This document shows, one piece after another, positions 9,001-16,639 of a stretch of DNA of 64,000 nt; the first letter of the stretch is position 1; every line of letters starts with the position of its first letter. The stretch spans positions 248,001-312,000 of the forward strand of contig NZ_CP042582.1 of the NCBI RefSeq assembly GCF_008728835.1, written 5' to 3'. Origin of the DNA: Hypericibacter adhaerens (GTDB lineage Bacteria; Pseudomonadota; Alphaproteobacteria; Dongiales; Dongiaceae). Both the position numbers and the translations under genes were made by a program. A model generated the notes under the pieces. That model was not told the origin of the DNA. It saw nothing but the letters and a program-made list of their open reading frames with translations, and did no database searches.

Positions 9001-10623
9001 GAGGGCGGCCAGCTCCCGGGCTTCAAGGTGACGCCCGAGATCGCCAAGCTCCGCCATGCCACGGCGGGCGTCATGCTGATCTCGCCGCCGCCCCATCACG
9101 ACATCTACTCGATCGAGGATCTGGCGCAGCTCATCTACGACCTGAAGCAGATCAACCCCGACGCCAAGGTCGGCGTGAAGCTGGTGGCGCGATCAGGCAT
9201 CGGCACCATCGCGGCCGGCGTCGCCAAGGCCAAGGCGGACGTGATCCTGATCTCGGGCCATGTCGGCGGCACCGGCGCCTCGCCCCTGTCCTCGATCAAG
9301 TTCGCGGGCGTGCCCTGGGAGATGGGCCTTTCCGAGACGCACCAGGTGCTGACCTTGAACCGGCTGCGCCACCGCGTGCGGCTGCGGACCGACGGCGGCA
9401 TCAAGACCGGCCGCGACGTGGTGATCGCCGCGATGCTGGGCGCCGAGGAGTTCGGAATAGGCACGGCCTCGCTGGTGGCGATGGGCTGCATCATGGTGCG
9501 GCAATGCCACTCCAACACCTGCCCGGTCGGCGTCTGCACGCAGGATCCGGCGCTCCGGGCCAGGTTCACCGGCACGGCGGAGAAGGTCGTCAATCTCTTC
9601 AGCTTCATCGCCGAGGAGGTGCGCGAGATCCTGGCGAATCTCGGCTTCCGCAAGCTCGAGGAGGTGATCGGCCGCACCGACCTGCTGCGCCAGGTGAGCC
9701 GCGGCTCCGAGGCGCTCGACGACCTCGATTTCAACCCGCTGCTGGCGCGCGCCGATCCCGGCGACTATCCGCGTTTCTGCACGCTCGAGGGCCGCAACGA
9801 GGTGCCGGACACGCTCGACAAGCAGATGATCGCCGATGCCCGCGCGCTCTTCGAGGACGGCGAGAAGATGCAGCTCCAGTACAACGTCCGCAACACGCAG
9901 CGCGCCATCGGCACGCGCTTCTCCTCGCTGGTGACGCGCCGCTTCGGCATGACGGGTCTCAAGCCCGGCCATGTGACGATCCGCCTGCGCGGCTCGGCCG
10001 GCCAGTCGCTCGGCGCCTTCGCGGTGCAGGGCCTGAAGCTCGAGGTCTTCGGCGACGCCAACGACTATGTCGGCAAGGGGCTGTCGGGCGCCACCATCGT
10101 GGTGCATCCGTTGCCCTCGAGCCCGCTCGTCACCAACGAGAACGCGATCGTCGGCAACACGGTCCTCTACGGCGCCACCGGCGGCAAGCTGTTCGCCGCC
10201 GGCACCGCGGGCGAGCGCTTCGCGGTGCGCAATTCCGGGGCCGAGACCGTAGTCGAGGGCTGCGGCTCCAACGGCTGCGAATACATGACCGGCGGGACTG
10301 CCGTGATTCTCGGGCCCGTCGGCGACAATTTCGCGGCCGGCATGACCGGCGGCATGGCCTTCGTCTATGACCCCGAAGGCCATCTGCCGAGCCGCATCAA
10401 CGGCGACAGCGTCCTCTTCCAGCGCTTGGGCTCGCGCTACTGGGAGGCGCGGCTCCGGGGCCTGGTCGAGGAGCATGCGCGCGAGACGCAGTCCCGCTTC
10501 GCCATGAGCCTCCTCAACGACTGGCATCTCGAGCGCGACGGCTTCTGGCAGGTGGTGCCGAAGGAGATGGTGGCGCTCCTGCCGCATCCGCTCGAGGATA
10601 CGGCGGCGGAGCTGCGGGCGTAG
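6082..10623 (+). CDS. gltB: glutamate synthase large subunit
   Basis: The 1513-residue alpha subunit of GOGAT converts glutamine plus 2-oxoglutarate to two glutamates. The N-terminal amidotransferase nucleophile is Cys37 in HDACGVGLI, after a 36-residue propeptide that must be removed. A central domain and the FMN-binding synthase domain follow. The [3Fe-4S] ligands are Cys1136, Cys1142 and Cys1147 (C-x5-C-x4-C). The C-terminal GXGXG beta-helix shows repeated GATGGKLFAAGTAGERF-type strands. Length matches full-size bacterial GltB. RBS AGGAAT precedes the ATG. Long reading frames on the opposite strand (for example 5983-9099) are shadows produced by the high GC content. Confidence 0.97.
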   Translation: MTDPTQTGEELIARWRAEAAYLAEQGLYDPAEEHDACGVGLIAALDGKPRRAVVEAGIAALKSVWHRGAVDADGKTGDGAGIHVQVPQEFFKDHIRGSGNVAGPGRLGVGMVFLPRTDLGAQERCRVIVEREILGYGYTIYGWRQVPVNVEVIGEKANATRPEIEQILVNNNRGRDEEAFENDLYIIRRRIEKAALEESIKELYICSLSCRSVIYKGMFLAEQLTAFYPDLLDPRFVSNFAIYHQRYSTNTFPTWHLAQPFRVIAHNGEINTLKGNVNWMKAHETRMAAAAYGEHMPEIKPIIQPGGSDSACLDNVFEAMVGVGRTLPMVKCLLIPDSWAGRVTMPEAHRDFYSYCNSVMEPWDGPAALCAVGGNWVVAAMDRNGLRPLRYALTEDGLLVAGSETGMVKLDEAKIARKGRLGPGQMIAVDLKAGRFYDHHEIVDKLVGEADFSAWVENITVIDDLLKAKPGLPASFAKEELRRRQLSAGLSIEDLELVLHPMVEDAKEPVGSMGDDTPLAVLSERYRGLHHYFRQNFSQVTNPPIDSLRESRVMTLKTRLGNLGNILDQDESQCRLLQLESPVLLTAEFEAMRAYMGTSAVEVDCTFPTGGGEHALRDALSLIRRQAEDGVRGGAVHVILSDEKAGPGRIAIPMILATGAVHTHLHRQQLRTFTSLNVRSGQCIDVHHFAVLIGVGATTVNAYLAEASIADRHRRGLFGNRGLEDCLDRFKEAIDQGLLKVMSKMGIAVISSYRGGGNFEALGLSRTLVAEFFPDMPSRLSGIGLPGIQQKLAELHERAWREDVTALPVGGFYRYRRSGDSHAWEAGLIHTLQSAVATESYQTFKRYSEGVEKLPPVALRDLLGFREGRTAISIDEVESITEIRKRFVTPGMSLGALSPEAHGTLNVAMNRIGAKSDSGEGGEDPERFRPRPNGDNFNSAIKQIASGRFGVTAEYLNNCREIEIKVAQGAKPGEGGQLPGFKVTPEIAKLRHATAGVMLISPPPHHDIYSIEDLAQLIYDLKQINPDAKVGVKLVARSGIGTIAAGVAKAKADVILISGHVGGTGASPLSSIKFAGVPWEMGLSETHQVLTLNRLRHRVRLRTDGGIKTGRDVVIAAMLGAEEFGIGTASLVAMGCIMVRQCHSNTCPVGVCTQDPALRARFTGTAEKVVNLFSFIAEEVREILANLGFRKLEEVIGRTDLLRQVSRGSEALDDLDFNPLLARADPGDYPRFCTLEGRNEVPDTLDKQMIADARALFEDGEKMQLQYNVRNTQRAIGTRFSSLVTRRFGMTGLKPGHVTIRLRGSAGQSLGAFAVQGLKLEVFGDANDYVGKGLSGATIVVHPLPSSPLVTNENAIVGNTVLYGATGGKLFAAGTAGERFAVRNSGAETVVEGCGSNGCEYMTGGTAVILGPVGDNFAAGMTGGMAFVYDPEGHLPSRINGDSVLFQRLGSRYWEARLRGLVEEHARETQSRFAMSLLNDWHLERDGFWQVVPKEMVALLPHPLEDTAAELRA

Positions 10624-10660
10624 GCTGGATCGTGCTTCTCATTCTCTCCGACACGCCAAA

Positions 10661-10742
10661 CGTCATTCCCGCGAAAGCGGGAATCCAGCTTGATCCAGCG
10701 TACCGGGTTGAAAGATGGATCCCCGCTTTCGCGGGGATGACG
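10661..10742. repeat. REP-like double palindrome
   Basis: Two hairpins in opposite orientation. The first is CGTCATTCCCGCGAAAGCGGGAAT. After a linker containing TTGATCCAGCG, the second is ATCCCCGCTTTCGCGGGGATGACG. The outer ends are complementary, so the whole 82 bases can also fold on itself. It lies between the convergent gltB and cytochrome c genes. Related copies occur at 2720, 14430, 16477 and 28505. Confidence 0.8.
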
Positions 10743-10750
10743 GGTGGGCG

Positions 10751-11167
10751 CTATTCCCTCGTCGCCTGCTTCAGATACGCGATCAGGTCTGCTCGATCCC
10801 GCGGGTTCTTCACCCCGGCATAGGTCATCTTGGTGCCGGGCACGAAGCCGCGCGGGTCGCTGAGGAAAGCGTCGAGGGTCTGCTCGTTCCAGACGATCCC
10901 GGACGCTTTCATCGCCGCGGAATAGTCGAAGCCCGGCACGGTGCCCGCCTGACGGCCGAACAGGCCCTTATGCATCGGGCCGACGCGGTTGCGGTCGATC
11001 GAATGGCAGCCTTGGCATTTGCGGTAGATCGCCTCGCCGCGCGCGGGATCGCCGGTCGCGGGCTCGTCCGCGCGGGCTCGCAGGGCGGTCGCAGCAGCCA
11101 GGATCAGCAGGAGCCAGACAACGAGCAGCAGGAGGGCCGAGCGCGCCTGGTTTCGCGGCGGGGACAT
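10751..11167 (-). CDS. class I c-type cytochrome
   Basis: A 138-residue periplasmic or membrane-anchored cytochrome c. An uncleaved anchor or signal peptide rich in Leu/Val covers about residues 10-32. The haem attachment motif is CQGCH, and the distal axial Met is in VPGTKMTYAG, as in cytochrome c2/c550. The ATG at 11167 has AGGA upstream; the frame is open further, but that would overlap the neighbouring gene. The next gene on the same strand is a ferritin-like lipoprotein, and an ECF sigma/anti-sigma pair follows upstream, so a shared redox or envelope-stress role is possible but unproven. Confidence 0.9.
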   Translation of the reverse strand: MSPPRNQARSALLLLVVWLLLILAAATALRARADEPATGDPARGEAIYRKCQGCHSIDRNRVGPMHKGLFGRQAGTVPGFDYSAAMKASGIVWNEQTLDAFLSDPRGFVPGTKMTYAGVKNPRDRADLIAYLKQATRE

Positions 11168-11331
11168 GGATGATCCTGTCGTCGGGTTGCCGGGGATGAG
11201 GAAAAAGCGGTCTGCCGGCGGCCGAGGCCCGTTTGGGGAAGACGGCCGGTCGCCGGCAGACCGAAGCCCGTTCTCGCGAGGGCCGGAAGTCCGGGTGTAT
11301 CGGCCCCGCGAGAACGAGGGGCCTCGCTCGC

Positions 11332-11928
11332 TCAGGAGATCGCGAAGGGTGTCGGAATCGGGTCCTCGCCCAGCGCGCTGCGCAGCACGGCCCAATGCAT
11401 CGCCTCGTCGGCCATGATGCTGGCGGCCGCCGCCGACAGGTCCTTGTTGGCGAAGACCGGCACCGCGCCGTAATAGGCCTGGGCGGCACCCTGCTCGAGC
11501 CCGGCCGCGAAGCGCAGCACGTCTTCCTGCGTCTTCAGGTTGCCGGTCGGGAAGTCGTATTTCGACTGGGGCATGACCGGCGTGCCGCCGAGCTTCTTCA
11601 CGGTCGAGGCCAGGAGCTCGGCATGCTTCTTGTGATGGTCCTGGAACTTCACCGCGACGCCGAGCACGGGCTTCTGCAGCAGGCCGCTTTCGGCGCCGAC
11701 CTGATAGGCGGCGATGCCCTCATATTCGAGGCCCAGCGCCGTGTTCAGCACCTGGATGTCGTTCGCGGCCGTGGCCGCGGAGGCGGGCTTGCTCGAGGCC
11801 ATGCTCTCGCAGCCCGCGAGGATCGCGATCGCGCCGGCGCTGAGCAGCACCTGGCCGCCGCGCACCAAGAGCCTGCGCCGCGCCGGAACCAGCGTCGTCT
11901 CGGGACGAAGAATGTTCTGTTCGCTCAT
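11332..11928 (-). CDS. ferritin-like domain protein with Tat/lipoprotein-type export signal
   Basis: A 198-residue protein whose N terminus has RRRLLVRGGQ followed by a hydrophobic segment and the lipobox-like LAGC, suggesting Tat export and lipid anchoring. The rest is a four-helix ferritin-like (Ferritin_2/DUF4439-like) domain. Candidate carboxylate and His ligands are in GLEYEGIAAY, FQDHHKKHAELL and MADEAMHWAVLR. Such proteins bind metal or act as oxidase-like modules, but no enzymatic activity is established from sequence. It is adjacent to and co-directional with cytochrome c (164 bases), compatible with one transcript. Confidence 0.8.
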   Translation of the reverse strand: MSEQNILRPETTLVPARRRLLVRGGQVLLSAGAIAILAGCESMASSKPASAATAANDIQVLNTALGLEYEGIAAYQVGAESGLLQKPVLGVAVKFQDHHKKHAELLASTVKKLGGTPVMPQSKYDFPTGNLKTQEDVLRFAAGLEQGAAQAYYGAVPVFANKDLSAAAASIMADEAMHWAVLRSALGEDPIPTPFAIS

Positions 11929-12257
11929 GAAACCCTCTCTCTGTCGGTTGCTCGTTCGACAGCGCCTGGGGAATGAATTCGCTGTCGCGAGGCCTTACCG
12001 GCGGGCGGGGAGGGCGGATGCGGGAGGCCCGGTCACGAATGCGTGAGGGGCGCGAAAGTGCCGCCGATATGTTCTTCCTCTCCGCCCGCGCAGCGGGGGA
12101 GAGGGCAGGGTGAGGTGGGTGGTGACGCTTGCGGCGCTCTCTCGTGATAGATCCCCCTCATCCAGCTCCGGCTAAGTCTCCGCTTCGCTTCGACTAAGCC
12201 TGCACATCCTTCTCCCCCTGGCGGGGGAGAAGATGAAAACAACGGAGATGCCGAATG
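11929..12257. other. intergenic region with GC-rich inverted repeats
   Basis: About 330 bases between the ferritin-like gene and the anti-sigma gene. No gene is evident. Two short palindromes of the CTCTCC-CGC-GGGGGAGAG / CTTCTCCCCC-TGG-CGGGGGAGAAG type (near 12070-12105 and 12209-12233) resemble a common alphaproteobacterial intergenic repeat. They resemble the structure at 24531. The ferritin-like promoter must lie at its left end. Confidence 0.45.
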
Positions 12258-13004
12258 TCACGACGCCGGCAGCACCGCGCCGGAATAGAGCACCGGGCCG
12301 GTGGGCAGGCCCGTGGGCGAGCCGCCGGCGGGCTCGAGGCTGACGGCGAGCCCGCCGTGGGCGAGATCGGCCGCGGCCGCGCGGTCGAGCGGCAGGGAGA
12401 GCGGGCCGGCCGGAAGGACGCCCAGCGAGCGGGGATTGCCCTGCGGCGGCAGGATCCAGAGCTCGAGCGATTTGCCGGCCTCGGCCACCGGCAGGCGGCT
12501 GGCATCGAGGGTGAGGCGGTCATGCTTGAGATCGAGGCTCACCATCGCCACCGGCTTGCTGGCCGCGTCCGCGAGCAGCGCCATATGGGTGGGCGTGGGC
12601 GGCGGCGCCACGAAGAGATAGACGAAGAGCAGCAGCGCGATGGCCGCACCCGCGAGGCCCGCACGCCGCCAGAAGCCGAGGCAGTACCAGAGGCCCGCGG
12701 TGGCGAGGCTCGGCACGGGCCCGGTCGGCCGGCCGAACAGCAGCGCGAGGAGGCCGCGCCGGGCGCGCGGGGGCGCCGCTCCGATCCGGCGCTCGATCTC
12801 GGCCCAGCTCCGCGCCGGCGGCTCGATCGCGGGCGCGCCCTCGGCCAGCGGGTCCAGCCGCTGCGCCCAATCCTCGACGCGCCGCGCGAGGGCCGGATCG
12901 CCCTCGATCAGCCGCTCGAAGCGCCGGCGCGCGGGGCCCCTGAGCGTGCCCAGCGCATATTCGGCCGCGAGCTGGTCCAGCAGTTCGGGATTCGGCTCGG
13001 TCAT
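12258..13004 (-). CDS. RskA-family anti-sigma factor
   Basis: A 248-residue anti-sigma factor. The cytoplasmic N-terminal part contains an anti-sigma motif (LLDQLAAEYALGTLRGPARR). A transmembrane helix lies near residues 116-134 (AGLAGAAIALLLFVYLFVA). The C-terminal periplasmic region has the RskA-type LELWILPPQGNPRSLGVLP segment. It should hold the adjacent ECF sigma factor inactive at the membrane until regulated proteolysis or another signal releases it. Its ATG overlaps the sigma stop codon by four bases (ATGA), a usual sign of translational coupling and 1:1 production. Confidence 0.9.
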   Translation of the reverse strand: MTEPNPELLDQLAAEYALGTLRGPARRRFERLIEGDPALARRVEDWAQRLDPLAEGAPAIEPPARSWAEIERRIGAAPPRARRGLLALLFGRPTGPVPSLATAGLWYCLGFWRRAGLAGAAIALLLFVYLFVAPPPTPTHMALLADAASKPVAMVSLDLKHDRLTLDASRLPVAEAGKSLELWILPPQGNPRSLGVLPAGPLSLPLDRAAAADLAHGGLAVSLEPAGGSPTGLPTGPVLYSGAVLPAS

Positions 13005-13546
13005 GTGTCGAGGCATCCCTTGAGTCGCACCAGGCTGCGGCGGATCCAGCTCTTCACCGTGCCGAGCGGCACCCCCAGCCGCGCCGCCACCTGATGGAAG
13101 GTCAGGCCCTGGTAATAGGCGAGGAGCAGGCTCGCCCGCGGCTGCGCCTCGAGCTGATCGAGGCAGCGCTTGAGCCGGAGGGCCTCCTCGCCGCCCTGCG
13201 CCAGGGCCTCGGGACCTGCGGCGGGATCGGGCAGGGCCTCGGCCATCTCGGGATCGAGCGGGGCGTCGCGGCCGCGTTTGGCCATGAGATCGAAGCATTC
13301 GTTGCGCAGGATGCGCGCCATCCAGCCGAGCGCCGTTCCGCGGTCCGCGTCGAACCGGCCCGCATGCCGCCATACCGCCATGAAGGTCTCCTGCAGGGCC
13401 TCCTCCGCGAGATCCCGGCGTCTGACTATACCGAGGGCGAGCCCGAATAGTTGCGGGGCCGTCGCGCGATAGAGTCGCTCGAGCGCGGTGCGGTCGCCCC
13501 GGGCGACCGCAGCGAGGAACGCGGCGAGAAGGGTGGCGTCGCTCAT
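13001..13546 (-). CDS. ECF RNA polymerase sigma factor (sigma-70 family)
   Basis: A 181-residue extracytoplasmic-function sigma factor. Region 2 is seen as ERLYRATAPQLFGLALGIV and LAEEALQETFMAVWRHAGRF; region 4 as LLLAYYQGLTFHQVAARLG and VPLGTVKSWIRRSLVRLKGCL, the helix-turn-helix that reads the -35 element. It resembles the SigK-type group paired with RskA anti-sigma factors. Gene order sigma then anti-sigma with an ATGA overlap supports that pairing. Likely targets include its own operon and possibly the nearby ferritin-like and cytochrome genes, but no matching promoter pair was identified. Confidence 0.93.
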   Translation of the reverse strand: MSDATLLAAFLAAVARGDRTALERLYRATAPQLFGLALGIVRRRDLAEEALQETFMAVWRHAGRFDADRGTALGWMARILRNECFDLMAKRGRDAPLDPEMAEALPDPAAGPEALAQGGEEALRLKRCLDQLEAQPRASLLLAYYQGLTFHQVAARLGVPLGTVKSWIRRSLVRLKGCLDT

Positions 13547-13707
13547 GAACCGGGCGTTCCGACAGGCGAGGCCAAAGCACGCTCCTGGGGCGCACGCGGA
13601 TCCCCGTGAGATCCGCGGGCGTCATGGCAGCGGAGGGGCGGGCGCAAGTCAACGGGCTTTGGGCCCGCCGCCTCCTTGGTTATGCTCACCAGCGAACGAA
13701 TCGACCC

Positions 13708-14376
13708 ATGCTTCTGCTCATCCATTTCCCGCTCGATCCCGCCTCGCGCAAGGTCCGCATCCTGTTGAAGGAGAAGGGCATGGCGTTCGAGCTGCGCGAG
13801 GAGCGCGCCTGGGAGCGGCACGAGGAATTCCTCGCCCTGAGCCCCGGCGGCGATCTGCCGGTGCTGATCGAGGCCGACGGCAAGCCGATCGCCGATGCGG
13901 GCGCCATCGTGGAATATCTGGAGGAGACGGGGCCGGCCCCCTCGCTCTACGGCACCGAGCCGCGGGCGCGGGCCGAGGTGCGGCGGCTCGCCGCCTGGTT
14001 CGACCGCAAGTTCCAGCGCGAGGTCACGGCCAACCTGCTCGACGAGAAGATCGGGCGGCGCATCATGGGCAAGGGCACGCCGGATTCGAGCGCCATCCGC
14101 GCCGGCATCCTCAATCTCAAGACCCATCTCGATTATATCGGCTGGCTCGCCGATCGCCGCACCTGGCTCGCGGGCGATAGCTTCTCGATGGCCGATATCT
14201 CGGCCGCGGCGCAGCTCTCCTGCATCGACTATCTGGGCGACGTGCCCTGGGACGATCACCAGGGTGCCCGCGACTGGTACCAGCGCGTGAAGTCGCGCCC
14301 CAGCCTGCGCCCGCTGCTCGGCGACCGCATCCCCGGCGCACCGCCGCCGACGCATTACGCGGACCTGGATTTTTGA
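13708..14376 (+). CDS. glutathione S-transferase-like protein (possible FzlA type)
   Basis: A 222-residue GST-fold protein. The thioredoxin-like half has FPLDPASRKVRILLKEKGM, SPGGDLPVLIEADG and the DAGAIVEYLEE contact. The helical half has the DSFSMADISAAAQLSCIDYL motif. The N-terminal wording and the ERHEEFLAL segment resemble the alphaproteobacterial GST-fold protein FzlA, which binds FtsZ and controls constriction. I cannot separate that from an ordinary GST by eye, so no symbol is given. The ATG at 13708 starts directly before the first beta strand. It is divergent from the ECF sigma gene. Confidence 0.88.
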   Translation: MLLLIHFPLDPASRKVRILLKEKGMAFELREERAWERHEEFLALSPGGDLPVLIEADGKPIADAGAIVEYLEETGPAPSLYGTEPRARAEVRRLAAWFDRKFQREVTANLLDEKIGRRIMGKGTPDSSAIRAGILNLKTHLDYIGWLADRRTWLAGDSFSMADISAAAQLSCIDYLGDVPWDDHQGARDWYQRVKSRPSLRPLLGDRIPGAPPPTHYADLDF

Positions 14377-14429
14377 GCGGGTGCTCCACTGGGACTCAGT
14401 TTCCCACGGTCGGTGCTGTTGTCCCTACC

Positions 14430-14545
14430 GTCACCCCCGCGAAAGCGGGGGCCCCACTCGACGCTCGACGCGCTGGATCAAGATGGATCCCCGCTGGAGT
14501 TTACGCTTGGGCCGGCCTACGGCCGGACCCGGGCGTGGGGATGAC
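14430..14545. repeat. REP-like element with extended central segment (copy A)
   Basis: It begins CGTCACCCCCGCGAAAGCGGGGG and ends with GGGGATGAC, like the other REP copies. It also carries a central stretch with GAGTTTACGCTTGGGCCGGC and a further palindrome GGCCGGCCTACGGCCGG. The same central stretch recurs at 16477-16594, so these two are a sub-family of the dispersed repeat. It lies between convergent genes. Confidence 0.8.
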
Positions 14546-14580
14546 TGCTGGGAAGGAAGCAATCGCTTCCTTCCCAGCAG
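14545..14580 (-). terminator. strong hairpin directly after the TPR gene
   Basis: A perfect 16-bp stem (CTGCTGGGAAGGAAGC with its complement) and a 4-nt loop, starting at the base next to the stop codon of the minus-strand TPR gene. No U-run follows, so it may stabilise the mRNA end or act with Rho rather than as a classical intrinsic terminator. Confidence 0.55.
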
Positions 14581-15417
14581 TCACTCCGTCTTCAGATCCA
14601 GCTTCTCGATCCGTCCCTGCGCCGCTTCGGCGGTGGGGGTGTTGGGGGCGAGCTGGGCGGCCTGGACCCAGTCGGTGCGGGCGCCGTTCTTGTCGCCGGC
14701 AGCGTCCTTGAGGATGCCACGCTCGAGATAGCCCTCGGCATTCTTGGGATCGAGCGTCAGCGCCTGGTTCACGTCGGCGAGCGCCAGCTCGGTGCTGTTC
14801 ACATAGCGATAGGCGCTGGCGCGCAGCACCAGGATGTCGGCGCGCTTGGGCGCCAGCTCGTTCGCATGGTTGAGATCGTCGAGCGCATCCCACCAGCGTT
14901 CGGCCGCACCCAGCGCCACCGCGCGGTCGATCACCATCTCGACATCGTTGGGCGCGATCCCGAGCGCCGCGTTCGAGGCGGCCACGGCCTGCGCGGCATC
15001 GCCCTCGAGCAGCCAGACCTGACCCGCCTGGTCGTAGAGCTGGGCCGCGAGCGTGCGCGAGCTGTCGGTCTTGGCGAGCTCGCCCGCCACGGTCTGCAGC
15101 ATCTGCGCCGCCTCCGTGTAGCGGCCGAGGCCCACCAGCGCCACCGCCTGGCAATGCTGCGCCGGCGGCCCGCCATTCTTCGCGAGCCAGGCGCCGGCGC
15201 TGTCATAGGCGTCCTGCGGATGGTCCTTGGTCAGCACCATGCAGGCGGCATACTGCTTGGCTTCCTCGAGATTCTGCTCCGGGAAGCTCTGGATCTGCCC
15301 TTGCTGGGCCGAGGCCGGGAACGGCGCACCGCCGAGGAGCAGCAGCGCGAGCGCCAGCACCGCCGCACCGCGCCGGGCCGTCGCCTTGTTCCGTCCGAGT
15401 GGCGTCATTACGTTCAT
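14581..15417 (-). CDS. exported tetratricopeptide-repeat protein
   Basis: A 278-residue protein with a signal peptide (AVLALALLLLGGAPFPASAQQ) and then several TPR motifs. Recognisable repeats include YTEAAQMLQTVAGELAK, AAQAVAASNAALGIAPND, WWDALDDLNHANELAPKRAD and LALADVNQALTLDPKNAEGY. TPR proteins act as scaffolds; the partner is unknown. The predicted location is the periplasm. The ATG at 15417 gives a normal signal peptide, whereas the open frame back to 15525 gives none. Its 5' end faces the divergent SDR gene, leaving about 80 bases for two promoters. Confidence 0.82.
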   Translation of the reverse strand: MNVMTPLGRNKATARRGAAVLALALLLLGGAPFPASAQQGQIQSFPEQNLEEAKQYAACMVLTKDHPQDAYDSAGAWLAKNGGPPAQHCQAVALVGLGRYTEAAQMLQTVAGELAKTDSSRTLAAQLYDQAGQVWLLEGDAAQAVAASNAALGIAPNDVEMVIDRAVALGAAERWWDALDDLNHANELAPKRADILVLRASAYRYVNSTELALADVNQALTLDPKNAEGYLERGILKDAAGDKNGARTDWVQAAQLAPNTPTAEAAQGRIEKLDLKTE

Positions 15418-15497
15418 GGACGCAGAACTGCTCCTGGTTGGATCCGGCGGCCTCGTGCCTCCGGGTCGGGGCCAGAGCCTCCCTCCTGGCTGGTCGA

Positions 15498-16439
15498 ATG
15501 GCAAGTGCGACGAAATTGGATGCATCCGGCGAACATGGACCGGAAGAAAGCGGCACGGCGCCGCGCCTGTTCGTCTTCGGTCTCGGCTTCAGCGCGCTGG
15601 CGCTGGCCGAGCGGCTGAAGCCCAAGGGCTGGCAGATCGCGGGTACCTGCCGCGAGGCGGAGAAGGCCCAAGCGCTGCAAGCGCGGGGCTTCACGGTGCA
15701 TCGCTTCGATCGCGACCATCCGCTGCCCGATCCGCGCGCCGTCCTGGCGGGCACGACGCATCTCCTTTCCAGCGTGCCGCCCGATGGCGGGATGCCGAGC
15801 GGCGACCCGGTGCTCGATCGTCACGGCGCCGATATCGCGGTCCTGGCGCCGGGCCTCGCCTGGGCGGGCTATCTCTCGACCACCGGCGTTTATGGCGACC
15901 GCCAGGGCGGCTGGGTCGACGAGGCGAGCGCGCTGACGCCTTCGGGCGAGCGCGGCCGGCGACGGCTCCAGGCGGAGCAAGCCTGGCTCGCGCTCTGGGA
16001 ACGCCACCAGGTCCCGGTGCATCTCTTCCGTCTCGCCGGCATCTATGGGCCGGGGCGCAGCGCGCTCGACAGCGTGCGCGCCGGCACGGCCAAGCGCGTC
16101 GTCAAGCCGGGCCAGGTCTTCAGCCGCATCCATGTCGCGGATATCGCGACCGTGCTCGAGGCCTCGATCATGCGGCCGCATCCGGGCGCGGCCTACAATC
16201 TCTGCGACGACGACCCCGCACCGCCGGCCGAGGTGATCGAGCATGCCTGCCGTCTCCTGGGCGTCGAGCCGCCGCCGGCGCTGCCCTTCGACGAGGCCTC
16301 GCTCTCGCCGATGGCGCGCAGCTTCTATGAGGACAACAAGCGGGTGCGCAACGAGCGCATCAAGCGCGAGCTCGGCGTGACGCTCGCCTATCCCAGCTAT
16401 CGCGACGGCCTCAAGGCGCTGCTCGCGGAGGGGAAGTGA
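15498..16439 (+). CDS. SDR family NAD(P)-dependent oxidoreductase (YeeZ-like)
   Basis: A 313-residue extended-SDR-like protein. The Rossmann motif is FVFGLGFSALALAERL. The catalytic region contains GYLSTTGVYGDRQGGWVDE, followed by LFRLAGIYGPGRS, HVADIATVLEAS and AAYNLCDDDPAPPAEVI, typical of YeeZ/nucleotide-sugar-epimerase-like proteins. The substrate is unknown. I chose the ATG at 15498; the frame also opens upstream of the divergent TPR start at 15417, which is unlikely to be used. Confidence 0.85.
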   Translation: MASATKLDASGEHGPEESGTAPRLFVFGLGFSALALAERLKPKGWQIAGTCREAEKAQALQARGFTVHRFDRDHPLPDPRAVLAGTTHLLSSVPPDGGMPSGDPVLDRHGADIAVLAPGLAWAGYLSTTGVYGDRQGGWVDEASALTPSGERGRRRLQAEQAWLALWERHQVPVHLFRLAGIYGPGRSALDSVRAGTAKRVVKPGQVFSRIHVADIATVLEASIMRPHPGAAYNLCDDDPAPPAEVIEHACRLLGVEPPPALPFDEASLSPMARSFYEDNKRVRNERIKRELGVTLAYPSYRDGLKALLAEGK

Positions 16440-16476
16440 AGCCGGTCAATGAGCGTCGACATCGCCGCCGCTCTCT

Positions 16477-16594
16477 CGTCACCCCCGCGAAAGCGGGGGC
16501 CCATGTCGATGCCCGACGCGCTGGATCAAGCTGGATCCCCGCGGGAGTTTACGCTTGGGCCGGCCTACGGCCGGACCCGGGCGCGGGGATGACG
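16477..16594. repeat. REP-like element with extended central segment (copy B)
   Basis: Same organisation as 14430-14545: outer CGTCACCCCCGCGAAAGCGGGGG, middle GAGTTTACGCTTGGGCCGGC, outer GGGGATGACG. The two copies are about 2 kb apart and near-identical over the middle. It lies between the SDR gene and the convergent hydrolase gene. Confidence 0.8.
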
Positions 16595-16639
16595 GCTGGG
16601 GGCGCGGGAAGCGTGAGAAGCTCGCCGCCTTAACGCGAC

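Noticed and set aside
5983-9099. A 1038-codon open frame on the minus strand
   Set aside because: It is the shadow of gltB: the plus-strand frame carries all GOGAT motifs, and the minus-strand product is a low-complexity Arg/His/Asp/Leu sequence with no family signature.
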